A stretch of 19,597 nt of DNA, from NCBI GenBank assembly GCA_024404275.1, contig JAKSQG010000017.1, positions 1 through 19,597 of the forward strand, given 5' to 3'. Below are positions 1 through 6,439 of this stretch, one piece after another; position 1 is the stretch's first letter; each line of letters opens with the position of its first letter. The position numbers and the translations under genes were made by a program. This DNA comes from Clostridia bacterium. Its GTDB lineage: Bacteria; Bacillota; Clostridia; Christensenellales; Aristaeellaceae. Below the pieces are notes generated by a model. That model was not told the origin of the DNA and ran no database searches. It was given only the letters and a program-made list of their open reading frames with translations.

Positions 1-685
1 GCAGTCTGCCGGACGGCAATACACGGAACAAGCCGTTGGCAGCGGAGTTCAGGTCCGAGGAATCAATGAGGTTCATCATGCCGAACTCATCCACATGCCG
101 CCGCCGTTCTTCTATTTTCCAAAAGCGCGTACAGCACAGGCTGCCCAGCAGCGTCAGCGTCAGTGGGTGGCCATGCACACAGTGCACCAACGCCTTCGCC
201 TCTTCCATCTCCTCTTTTTCCAGACCGCGGCCCACGCTCAGGCTCAGCAGAGCTATTCCCTCCTGTTCCGTCATAGGGGGCACGGTAATCGTTTCCATGC
301 CGTCAAACGAGGTCAGATGGCCTGTGATCAGAATATCACAATTAAAGCAAGCCAACAGGTCCAGTCCGGCGTCCTCGTGGGTATTGACGTTATCAATCAT
401 CAGCAGTGCCCGGCCCTCATCGGGGTTTTCCAGCAGTGCCTTCACGTTTTTGATACAGTCTGCCCCGGAAAGACCTGTAAACGCGGCGGCAAACCCGGCT
501 TCCAGGCTTTTGTCATACTGCACGCAGGCAATGCGGCTGTAGGCAGAGCGCCGTTTAAGGATGGCCAGCACCTGACGGGCCAGCTCGGTTTTGCCGCTTC
601 CGTCGATGCCGCTCAGATAGACTTTGCCGCTGTGTTCCAGATGGCCGATGACCTGCTGCGGCGTCAATCCAAGAGGAATATACTT
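1..685 (-). pseudogene. NB-ARC/STAND ATPase domain downstream of an in-frame amber codon, partial at window edge
   Basis: Reading on from the TAG at 686-688 in the same frame gives 228 open codons to the edge of the window. Visible motifs, counted from the codon after TAG, are a Walker A P-loop GIDGSGKT at about 26-33, a Walker B-like stretch ALLMIDNV at about 93-100, a sensor-like ILITG at about 118-122, and GHPLTLTLLG at about 172-181, which matches the GLPLAL motif of NB-ARC domains. Together these indicate a STAND-class signalling ATPase. The C-terminal sensor, usually TPR, WD40 or similar repeats, lies outside the window. No convincing new start follows the TAG: a TTG at 667 has no Shine-Dalgarno sequence and the first in-frame ATG falls inside Walker B. 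The locus is therefore a recent nonsense mutant, a readthrough gene, or a sequencing error. Many STAND proteins act in regulation or anti-phage defence; no choice can be made here. Confidence 0.6.
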
Positions 686-1369
686 CTACGATGGCAGCGG
701 CGCACGGTACAACACGCAATTGCCGCCTGTGATCACCGCTGTTTTTTTCAAAAGCTCGGTAACAAGGGAGCAGATTATCTCAAAGGTATTTTCCGGGTCA
801 CGGCGCAGATGATTCAGCTTATCGCTGTTCATTTCTGACCCATACAGGGCATACAGCGACAGCCAGGCCAGACGGAAGGCATCCGCCACCAGACGACGGC
901 TGCTCTCCTCCGGCACAGCGGCCCCAAACGAACGGATGCTGTTGAGATAATCCCGTACGGGCGCGGTGATAAACACATCCGCTTCGGTGCATCCTTCTTC
1001 AAAGCTGTTCATATACGCCGCAAAAGTCGCCGGATGATAGCCGCGTCCCAGCAAAAAGCGCGCTGCGTTGCGTGTCAAAAGCACCAGACCGGTCTGTGTC
1101 AAAGGCAGGTGCTCCCGCATCAGGCGCGGCAGCGAATTGGGACCGGTGCGGTTCATCAAGCTGGATTGAACACGGGGATGCGATCCGTCAGCGGGAAGCA
1201 GCGTATTCAATGCAGATTGGGGAAGCACATCGGTCAGAAGATCTCGCCAAAAGCCCACGAGCGTCAGACCGTCCAGCGCACCGGGCATATAAAGATCCCG
1301 GCGTGCCTGCTTGCTTGTCAGCACGCGATATATATTTTTGGGAGTCAGAATCAGGTTGGTTTCTGTCAC
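686..1369 (-). CDS. N-terminal half of a split STAND/NB-ARC-type NTPase gene, uncharacterised domain
   Basis: This 227-residue reading frame ends at a TAG (686-688). The same frame then continues without another stop into an NB-ARC-like ATPase to the window edge, so it is probably the first domain of one larger protein. I chose a GTG start at 1369 because GGAGGG lies 7 bases upstream and a good promoter sits just before it; an ATG at 1435 lacks such a site and would lie upstream of the predicted transcription start. I do not recognise the domain. It is soluble with no signal peptide, mostly helical in character, and rich in Leu and Arg. In STAND proteins the region before the ATPase is usually an effector or adaptor domain, so it may play that role here. 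Whether a functional protein is made depends on the TAG. Confidence 0.6.
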   Translation of the reverse strand: MTETNLILTPKNIYRVLTSKQARRDLYMPGALDGLTLVGFWRDLLTDVLPQSALNTLLPADGSHPRVQSSLMNRTGPNSLPRLMREHLPLTQTGLVLLTRNAARFLLGRGYHPATFAAYMNSFEEGCTEADVFITAPVRDYLNSIRSFGAAVPEESSRRLVADAFRLAWLSLYALYGSEMNSDKLNHLRRDPENTFEIICSLVTELLKKTAVITGGNCVLYRAPLPS

Positions 1370-1400
1370 GGTATGCCCTCCGCTGCGGGATGATAGTCGT

Positions 1401-1429
1401 ATTGTATACGATTCCCTAAGGATTATCAA
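1401..1429 (-). promoter_or_regulatory. Sigma-A-type promoter for the split STAND gene
   Basis: On the minus strand TTGATA (1424-1429) and TACAAT (1401-1406) are separated by 17 bases. The predicted start of transcription is near 1394, about 25 bases before the GTG at 1369, which supports that start codon. Confidence 0.6.
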
Positions 1430-1433
1430 CAGC

Positions 1434-1470
1434 AAGACCGAAAACCGCCTTCTGGCAGGTTTCCGGTCTT
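1434..1470 (-). terminator. Hairpin after the duplicated-domain secreted protein gene
   Basis: A 13-bp stem with one G-T pair (1434-1446 with 1458-1470) and an 11-base loop lies 14 bases past the stop codon at 1484. The tail on the minus strand is not U-rich, so it is a weak intrinsic terminator or an mRNA 3'-end stabiliser. Confidence 0.45.
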
Positions 1471-1483
1471 ACCGGCACAGGAG

Positions 1484-2575
1484 TTACAGTCCCTGTGTAT
1501 TAAAAGTAGGCTGGGGAGTAGCCAGTGCGGACACCAGATCAAATTCACCATTGCCGTAGTACAGGTCAAAACCCGTCGAAGTCCTGAACAGCTGGATGAC
1601 CGTAGTCGCCGTCGGATACCAGGAAGCCACCGCCGTCTGGTAATTCTGCACAGAGACGCCATTGGTCTGAAGCGCCATGGCCAGCAGGGGATTGATGGCA
1701 TCCCCGCTGTGTGCTTCACCGTAAACGGAGTTCATAGCACCGGTCAGGTATTCCACATCCGCGGCAGAGGCCTTTGCGAAAAATTCCACCAGCTGCAGGC
1801 CCTGGTCCTCCACAAAATAGTAGACACCGGTCGCGTTGAATTTGCTCAGGGAGGTACTCAGCGCCACTGCCCTGATCTTACCGGCAATCGTGCTGGTTTG
1901 AATAACGGTACGATAGTTCTCGCTCTTCAGTATCTGATCTTCCGTCATACCCCAGTGAATGCCATTGCGGAAACTGAAGCCGCCCGCGGGAGCCTCTGTC
2001 ACGGGGGCGGGTGTGAAAGTCGCCGGCGCAGGCGTCGCCAAAGCCGCCATCAGATCGGTATTGGCATCACCGTAATACAAATCAAAGCCACTATTGGTCT
2101 TAAACAGCTGAATCAGCGTGCCATCGGGCAAATACCACGAAGCCGCCGCTGTCTGATATCTTTCCAGCGAAACATTGTTCGCCTGCAGTGCCATGGCCAA
2201 CAGGCTGTTGATTCCGTCACCGATGTGCGCCTCGCCGTATACCATGCTCAACGCGTTGATCAGATAATCCACATCCTCCGCGGAGGCTTTGCCGAAAAAC
2301 TCCGCCAGTGCCAGACCGTCATCCACAAAGAAAAACGATCCGTACACATTGAATTTGCTAAGAGTAGTGCTCACCTGACTGTATTTGATATGGCTGCCGA
2401 TAGATGAAGAACTCACTACCTTCGGGTTGCCTTCGGCCTGAAAAACTTCCTCTTTCGTCATGCCCCAATGAAGACCGTTGCGGAAGCTGAAGCTGCCCTC
2501 TGCATAGGATGGAAGAACAGCGCCAAGCAGCAGCACAAGCGCCAGAAAAAGAGATATGATCCCAGATGCTTTCAT
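1484..2575 (-). CDS. Secreted protein with two tandem copies of an unknown domain
   Basis: This 363-residue protein begins with a signal peptide (hydrophobic core at about 6-23, probable cleavage after SYA at 23-25). The rest is two copies of one domain, about residues 30-181 and 200-353. Both open with FSFRNG(L/I)HWGMT and share TTLSKFN/TSLSKFN, VYGEAH, LLAMALQ, YQTA-ASWY and TGFDLYYG-like blocks, so the duplication is internal and fairly recent. The copies are joined by a Pro/Thr/Ala linker (about 182-199), and a similar short Pro/Thr tail follows copy two. No catalytic motif or lipobox is visible and I do not recognise the family. The gene follows the zinc-ribbon secreted gene by 18 bases, so the two are probably cotranscribed. 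The ATG at 2575 has an AGAGG site about 9 bases upstream. A role in binding something at the cell surface is a guess. Confidence 0.85.
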   Translation of the reverse strand: MKASGIISLFLALVLLLGAVLPSYAEGSFSFRNGLHWGMTKEEVFQAEGNPKVVSSSSIGSHIKYSQVSTTLSKFNVYGSFFFVDDGLALAEFFGKASAEDVDYLINALSMVYGEAHIGDGINSLLAMALQANNVSLERYQTAAASWYLPDGTLIQLFKTNSGFDLYYGDANTDLMAALATPAPATFTPAPVTEAPAGGFSFRNGIHWGMTEDQILKSENYRTVIQTSTIAGKIRAVALSTSLSKFNATGVYYFVEDQGLQLVEFFAKASAADVEYLTGAMNSVYGEAHSGDAINPLLAMALQTNGVSVQNYQTAVASWYPTATTVIQLFRTSTGFDLYYGNGEFDLVSALATPQPTFNTQGL

Positions 2576-2593
2576 TTTTATTTGCCTCTTCCT

Positions 2594-3196
2594 TTATTTT
2601 CTGATGTAGTAAATCAGTTGATTGGCCCCCATGCTTAATTCCACATACAGTGGCCCGGGGCCTTCGGTCACGGCGTCGGGCAGATCGATCACCGCGGCGT
2701 AGTAGCCGGTATACATGGGGCCTACCTCGCTCTCCTTATAGGTGCAGGTGTCTTTGCCCGCCTGTACCAGCGGCAGCAAGCTGCCGGTATAAACATACCG
2801 TCCGTCATAGACCGCTTTGATGCTGACCCGGTCGCTGTACACGGCGCTTTTCACATCCGTATTGAGGAAATCACAGTACAGAAACAACAGTTTAGCGCCC
2901 TGTTTGGCGCGAATCCACTCTGCGCCCTGCATCGTAACGGTCTTCAGTTGATCGATGGCTGTCAGCGTCACGCGCGTGGTGCTGCCAAGGAGCGCGCTTT
3001 CCCCCAGATGCAGGTCAGCCGGATTGACTTCCTCCGCCCCGTTCGTCCGCGCCAGACTGACATGGGCACCGCAAATGCTGCAGTAGTTATTGCTGGCACT
3101 GTGTCCGACCGGACAAATCCAGTATTCAGCCAATGCCGGGGCTGTACACAGAATCGCCAGCATTGCAGCAAGCAGCATGATCCAAATGCGTTTGAT
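2594..3196 (-). CDS. Secreted protein with N-terminal zinc-ribbon-like motif; apparent ATC start
   Basis: The protein (about 200 residues) opens with a textbook signal peptide, KRIWIMLLAAMLAI followed by APALA, with cleavage expected before EYW. Next comes YWICPVGH and then CSICGAH, a CxxxxH...CxxCG arrangement resembling a zinc ribbon. The remainder (about residues 50-200) looks like a beta-sandwich domain, with strand patterns such as KLLFLYCDFLNT, loosely like DUF4352-type extracellular domains; this is tentative. The start is odd: the codon just before KRIW is ATC, placed 9 bases after a GGGGG ribosome binding site, where ATG would be expected. The nearest ATG overlapping that site is in another frame and gives only a short peptide, the next in-frame ATG (3178) would remove the charged N-terminus, and upstream in-frame ATGs (for example 3280) lack a binding site. 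Probably cotranscribed with the duplicated-domain gene. Confidence 0.7.
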   Translation of the reverse strand: MKRIWIMLLAAMLAILCTAPALAEYWICPVGHSASNNYCSICGAHVSLARTNGAEEVNPADLHLGESALLGSTTRVTLTAIDQLKTVTMQGAEWIRAKQGAKLLFLYCDFLNTDVKSAVYSDRVSIKAVYDGRYVYTGSLLPLVQAGKDTCTYKESEVGPMYTGYYAAVIDLPDAVTEGPGPLYVELSMGANQLIYYIRK

Positions 3197-3229
3197 GGTG
3201 CATTTCCCCCTCTCATCCTTGTTGACGAT

Positions 3230-3238
3230 ACTATAACA
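3230..3238 (-). promoter_or_regulatory. Extended -10 promoter candidate for the secreted pair
   Basis: On the minus strand TGT precedes TATAGT (3230-3235), an extended -10 element. No good -35 hexamer is found at the right distance. The start of transcription would be near 3223, leaving a leader of about 27 bases before the gene. Confidence 0.4.
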
Positions 3239-3258
3239 TGAATAAAAAAAGTTTTCGT

Positions 3259-3312
3259 GCGAGAAAATTAGCATAATCATGCGAGTTTTGAATTTGTATA
3301 CAATTTTCTCGC
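3259..3312. repeat. 11-bp perfect inverted repeat upstream of the secreted pair
   Basis: GCGAGAAAATT at 3259-3269 is matched by its exact reverse complement at 3302-3312, with 32 bases between. The spacer contains a smaller GCAT/ATGC hairpin and the palindrome GTATAC. It lies just upstream of the candidate -10 element, so it could hold two operator half-sites or form a cruciform. It is unlikely to be a terminator because neither strand has a U-tract directly after it. Confidence 0.5.
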
Positions 3313-3342
3313 CGCTGCCTTTTAGTGCAAAACGCATCCATA

Positions 3343-3372
3343 CAAAAACACCGCGGCAAAAAACCGCGGTGT
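3343..3372 (-). terminator. Rho-independent terminator of the tRNA-Arg gene
   Basis: A perfect 9-bp GC-rich stem (3348-3356 with 3364-3372), a 7-base loop and a TTTTTG tail on the minus strand. The stem begins at the base immediately after the encoded CCA of the tRNA. Confidence 0.9.
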
Positions 3373-3449
3373 TGGTACGCCCGGTGCGATTCGAACGCAT
3401 GGCCTTCAGAGTCGGAGTCTGACGCTCTATCCAGCTGAGCTACGGGCGC
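3373..3449 (-). tRNA. tRNA-Arg (anticodon CCG)
   Basis: The minus strand folds as a full cloverleaf: acceptor GCGCCCG with CGGGCGT (first pair G-U), D arm GCTC/GAGC, anticodon stem TCAGA/TCTGA around the loop CTCCGAC, variable loop AGGCC, and a T arm with loop TTCGAAT. The anticodon is CCG, reading the arginine codon CGG. As I read it the outer T-stem pair is an A-C mismatch. The CCA end is encoded (3373-3375). It stands alone between its own promoter and terminator. Confidence 0.95.
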
Positions 3450-3459
3450 GTACGGGAAT

Positions 3460-3488
3460 ATTATACCCAAACCGTTCCGGAATGTCAA
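3460..3488 (-). promoter_or_regulatory. Consensus promoter of the tRNA-Arg gene
   Basis: TTGACA (3483-3488) and TATAAT (3460-3465) are both perfect and 17 bases apart on the minus strand. Transcription should begin near 3453, only about four bases before the mature tRNA 5' end. Confidence 0.9.
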
Positions 3489-3525
3489 ATACCAAATAGC
3501 GGGAAGAGCTCCCGCTCTTCCCGCT
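3485..3525 (-). terminator. Terminator hairpin of the hydrolase/ATP-grasp operon
   Basis: A perfect 12-bp stem (3498-3509 with 3514-3525) closes a 4-base loop just after the ATP-grasp stop codon. The minus-strand tail is T-rich but interrupted (ATTTGGTATTTGA), and it runs into the -35 box of the tRNA promoter. Confidence 0.75.
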
Positions 3526-3536
3526 GTCAGGGCTAT

Positions 3537-4736
3537 TTATTCCGCAGTGGCCACCGCATCGCGGTAGAAGGCGTTCATCTCCTCTTCGGTGGAGAAGACA
3601 GCCACAAACATTTCGTTGCCCATGGCGCCGGCCAGTGCATCCGGAATGCGCTCCGCCATACGCATGGCGGAGGCATAACGCTGCCGCAGCTCATCGTTGC
3701 TCATGCGGAAGGGCTTGCCGTCACGGCGTCCGGCAAAAGCGCAGTAATAGTGTTCACCGCACGGCTTGGTGGAACGGTTAAAGGCGATCATATCCGCCCA
3801 GATCTTGTACACATCAGTGCTGTTGGCATAGTTCATCATGTCCGGAGAGAAGCCGCCGCAGGGACGCATATTGACTTCCAGCGCCACCACGTCGCCCTTT
3901 TTGCCCATACCGGGCTGATCCTCGGTCAGGCGGAAGAACTCAAAATGCACAAAGCGGCTCTTGACGCCAAAGGATTTAACGGTGGCACGACCCGCATGGC
4001 GCACATCATCAGGCAGATTCTTGACAATATAATAGATGGAATTGTCGTTATTGTTGACGATGTCCATGATGGAGAAGGGCGTCACATTGCCCGTTTCAAA
4101 CAGCGGCTCCCCCTCGGCATCAATGATGGCGTCATAGCTGTTGACCTCGGCGTGAATGAACTCCTCCATGATGTAACGCACACCGGGCTCGCGCTGATCG
4201 TTGAGGAAGTGCACCAGCTGCGCCTCATTGGACAGCTTATAGGTGTGAGATGCGCCCACTCCATTATCGGGCTTGACGATGACGGGATAGCCCACTTCGG
4301 CGATGAAATTGCAGCAGCTGGCATAGGTATCCACAATGTGATAGCGTGCGGTGGGAATACCGGCTGCCTGATAATAGGGCTTCATGCCGCTCTTGTACTT
4401 GACACGCTCCATATCGCCCGTCTGGAAGCCGCTGGTGATGTGGAAATCGGTACGCAGCATGGCATCCCGCTCCAGCCAATATTCGTTGTTGCTCTCCAGC
4501 CAGTCGATGCGGCCGTACTTGGCAATGAAGAAAGCCACCGCACGGTAGACTTCCTCATAACGCTCCAGAGAACCCACCTTGTAGTACTCATCCAGGGAGC
4601 TCTTCAGCTGCGGCAGCAGCTCGTCGTAGGGCTGATCGCCGATGCCGAGCACTCTCAGCCCGTTGTTTTTCAGCTCACGGCAGAACTGCCAGTAATTGGT
4701 GGGAAAATTGGGAGAGATGAAAATGAAATTCTTCAT
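3537..4736 (-). CDS. ATP-grasp family ligase
   Basis: This 399-residue protein has the layout of an ATP-grasp carboxylate-amine (or carboxylate-thiol) ligase: an N-terminal pre-ATP-grasp Rossmann-like part (about 1-110), an ATP-grasp core with VIVKPDNGVGASHTY (about 152-166, with Lys155 as the likely ATP ligand), acidic hinge residues MEEF (about 190-193), and the metal-binding EVNMRPCGG (about 287-295). Such enzymes activate a carboxylate as an acyl-phosphate and join it to an amine. The substrate is unknown, and the protein does not look like a standard biotin carboxylase, PurK/PurD or D-Ala-D-Ala ligase. The ATG at 4736 has AAGGAAG 8 bases upstream, which is preferred over a longer start at 4802 that would overlap the preceding gene. 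It follows an esterase gene by 17 bases and ends the operon. Confidence 0.88.
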   Translation of the reverse strand: MKNFIFISPNFPTNYWQFCRELKNNGLRVLGIGDQPYDELLPQLKSSLDEYYKVGSLERYEEVYRAVAFFIAKYGRIDWLESNNEYWLERDAMLRTDFHITSGFQTGDMERVKYKSGMKPYYQAAGIPTARYHIVDTYASCCNFIAEVGYPVIVKPDNGVGASHTYKLSNEAQLVHFLNDQREPGVRYIMEEFIHAEVNSYDAIIDAEGEPLFETGNVTPFSIMDIVNNNDNSIYYIVKNLPDDVRHAGRATVKSFGVKSRFVHFEFFRLTEDQPGMGKKGDVVALEVNMRPCGGFSPDMMNYANSTDVYKIWADMIAFNRSTKPCGEHYYCAFAGRRDGKPFRMSNDELRQRYASAMRMAERIPDALAGAMGNEMFVAVFSTEEEMNAFYRDAVATAE

Positions 4737-4753
4737 GTGTTGTTCTTCCTTTC

Positions 4754-5506
4754 TCAGTCCATCAGATGCGGAATATGATAGGCAGCCTGCTTGTACCACC
4801 AATCCCAGTCGTGTTTGCAGTCATAGCCCCAGATATCAAACCAGATGTTGATGCCCTTTTCGGCACAGATATCACGCAGACGGAAGGTGCTGTCGGGAAT
4901 TTCCCAGGCGCCCTGTCCCACCACGACGATGCCCTTGTGCCCATTATATTTGCCGATGAAGGGATGATCGGCAGGCATGTTGGGCAAAAACTCCACAGGG
5001 GAGTTATTGTAAACGGTCTCATCACGGTAGGAGCCGAAGCCGTAATCGGCGGTATAGATACCGCTCATCGCCAGCAGACCGTCGAACAGATCGGGGAAAC
5101 GCAGATAGAGGTTCACCGCGTGGGTAGCACCCAGGCTGCAGCCGGTCACGATGATGCCCGGATACCCCTCCCAGCCATTCTTTTCATTGACCATCGAACG
5201 GATAAACGGCACCGCTTCGCCGGTGATGTAGCTGATCCAGCGCTCATAGCTCTGCGCCTTGTCATAGCCGTTGCCGTTTTGATTGCTCCAGCTCTCGCCG
5301 TCATTGGTATCGATGGAAAACACCATGCAGCGGCCGCTTTCGATCCACGGACCCCAGACAGCATCCATCTTATAGTTTTCAAAGTCAAAGAAACGGCCGT
5401 CCTGACAGGGGATAAACAATACCGGCCGTCCGCCATGACCCCACACCTTCATTTCCATATCGCGGCCCATCGTGGGGCTGTACTGTTTGAAATACTGTGT
5501 TTCCAT
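4754..5506 (-). CDS. Esterase-family alpha/beta-hydrolase
   Basis: This 250-residue cytosolic protein has the nucleophile elbow GCSLGA (122-127, Ser124) and a late histidine in YDCKHDW (His232), as in esterase D/PF00756-type hydrolases; the acidic triad member was not assigned with confidence. The N-terminus (KQYSPTMGRDMEMKVWG) and RPVLFIPCQDG resemble the strand and oxyanion region of that family. It has no signal peptide or membrane segment, so it probably acts on a small intracellular ester, thioester or peptide. The ATG at 5506 follows an AGGAG site by 9-10 bases. It sits between another esterase-fold gene (13 bases upstream) and the ATP-grasp gene (17 bases downstream), so the three are almost certainly one transcript. 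The substrate is unknown. Confidence 0.85.
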   Translation of the reverse strand: METQYFKQYSPTMGRDMEMKVWGHGGRPVLFIPCQDGRFFDFENYKMDAVWGPWIESGRCMVFSIDTNDGESWSNQNGNGYDKAQSYERWISYITGEAVPFIRSMVNEKNGWEGYPGIIVTGCSLGATHAVNLYLRFPDLFDGLLAMSGIYTADYGFGSYRDETVYNNSPVEFLPNMPADHPFIGKYNGHKGIVVVGQGAWEIPDSTFRLRDICAEKGINIWFDIWGYDCKHDWDWWYKQAAYHIPHLMD

Positions 5507-5519
5507 CGGTAATCTCTCC

Positions 5520-6281
5520 TCAGCCCTCATAGAGCAGCGTATTCATAAAGAAGGGGATCTGTTTTTCCCAGCTCGCCTCACAGTGCGTTCCGCCGGGCAC
5601 AATGCGGGCTGTCACATGGATTCCGCAGCCCATCAGCACCGACGCGGTCTGCGCAAAGCCCGCTCTCATGCCATCATGATTTCCCATTTCCTCTGAACCG
5701 TAATCCATATACAGAACGGTATCAGGGGCTATTTCCGCGTCGCGGAACATGCGCCACAAGCGCTTGGGACCTACCCATACGGAAGGCGACAGCGCCGCCC
5801 CGCGGCTGAAGTACCCGTTAAAGGCCGTCAGCCCGTACAGCGTCATGAGACCGCCCATGGAGCTTCCCGCCAGGAAGGTGTTTTCCCTTTCCGGCAGCGT
5901 GGGATATTCCGCGTCAATGAATGGCTTGAGCGTTTCCGTCAGCCATTCCATAAACATCTTGCCCCGTCCATAGACCCTTCCGAAGGAAGGATCGGAAAAG
6001 GTAAAGGGAGAGTATTCACTGAGCCGTCCGTGGTTTTTGCCATGATTGCAATCCACACCCACAATGATCATGGGCGTATGGGTCTCATCCATATACTCTT
6101 TCAGACCCCAGCATTTTCCGTAAGTGGCCACATCATCATAGAAGAGATTATGACCATCCATCATATACAATACCGGATAACGCGTGTCGCTTTCAGCGGC
6201 TTCATCCGGAATATAAACCCAAACCTTACGCTTCTTTTTTCCGGTAATTGCCGGAAGCGTGGTGTCAAAACTTTCGATCAT
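5520..6281 (-). CDS. Esterase-family alpha/beta-hydrolase (enterochelin-esterase-like fold)
   Basis: This 253-residue protein carries YPVLYMMDGHNLF (about 35-47), typical of the PF00756 esterase family (enterochelin esterase/BesA-like, acetyl esterases), the nucleophile elbow GSSMGG (139-144, Ser141), a D-x-G region MDYGSEE (about 192-198) that may supply the acid, and GGTHCEASW (230-238) supplying the catalytic histidine. It has no signal peptide. The ATG at 6281 has GAGG 5 bases upstream, and a promoter with an extended -10 element lies about 31 bases before it; the longer in-frame extension to 6545 runs through the neighbouring terminator and is not credible. It is first in an operon with a second, clearly divergent hydrolase and an ATP-grasp ligase. 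A serine hydrolase is near certain; its substrate is not known. Confidence 0.88.
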   Translation of the reverse strand: MIESFDTTLPAITGKKKRKVWVYIPDEAAESDTRYPVLYMMDGHNLFYDDVATYGKCWGLKEYMDETHTPMIIVGVDCNHGKNHGRLSEYSPFTFSDPSFGRVYGRGKMFMEWLTETLKPFIDAEYPTLPERENTFLAGSSMGGLMTLYGLTAFNGYFSRGAALSPSVWVGPKRLWRMFRDAEIAPDTVLYMDYGSEEMGNHDGMRAGFAQTASVLMGCGIHVTARIVPGGTHCEASWEKQIPFFMNTLLYEG

Positions 6282-6318
6282 GCCTGCCTCGTAACGAAAA
6301 TGGATAACATAACGATTT

Positions 6319-6347
6319 ATTTTATCACAACGTTTTTTCAATCTCAA
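6319..6347 (-). promoter_or_regulatory. Promoter of the hydrolase/ATP-grasp operon
   Basis: TTGAGA (6342-6347) and TAAAAT (6319-6324) lie 17 bases apart on the minus strand, with TGA just before the -10 box (extended -10). Predicted start near 6312. Confidence 0.65.
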
Positions 6348-6391
6348 CCAGAAACCCATCCGGAAATGCTTTTTCTTTGCATTTTCCCAAC

Positions 6392-6427
6392 AAAAAAGCC
6401 CTTTTACCCTGCACAGGGTAAAAGGGC
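6392..6427 (-). terminator. Rho-independent terminator after the split-barrel gene
   Basis: A 14-bp arm (6398-6411) matches 6414-6427 perfectly, followed on the minus strand by six T residues. It begins 12 bases past the stop codon. Confidence 0.92.
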
Positions 6428-6439
6428 GATGAATGCGTC

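Noticed and set aside
686..688. The TAG as a pyrrolysine codon or a sign of amber recoding
   Set aside because: There is no PYLIS-like structure seen, no methyltransferase context, and no other in-frame TAG in the window. It is kept only as a minor alternative under the split-gene finding.
95..838. Plus-strand frames across the left edge
   Set aside because: They oppose the NB-ARC half of the STAND gene, whose P-loop, Walker B and GLPL-like motifs make the minus strand the coding one.
3348..3372. A CRISPR-like or insertion-sequence inverted repeat near the tRNA
   Set aside because: The short GC-rich repeat is simply the tRNA terminator stem. There are no direct repeats, integrase or attachment-site duplication, so no sign of an integrated element at this tRNA within the window.
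3231..3488. An 85-codon minus-strand open frame overlapping the tRNA (contains a sequence like VAQLDRASDSDSEGHAFESHRA)
   Set aside because: It is a translation of the tRNA-Arg gene. This peptide type is a well known false protein produced by tRNA sequence.
3750..4778. A 342-codon plus-strand open frame
   Set aside because: It is the shadow of the ATP-grasp gene, which has clear catalytic motifs in the other strand.
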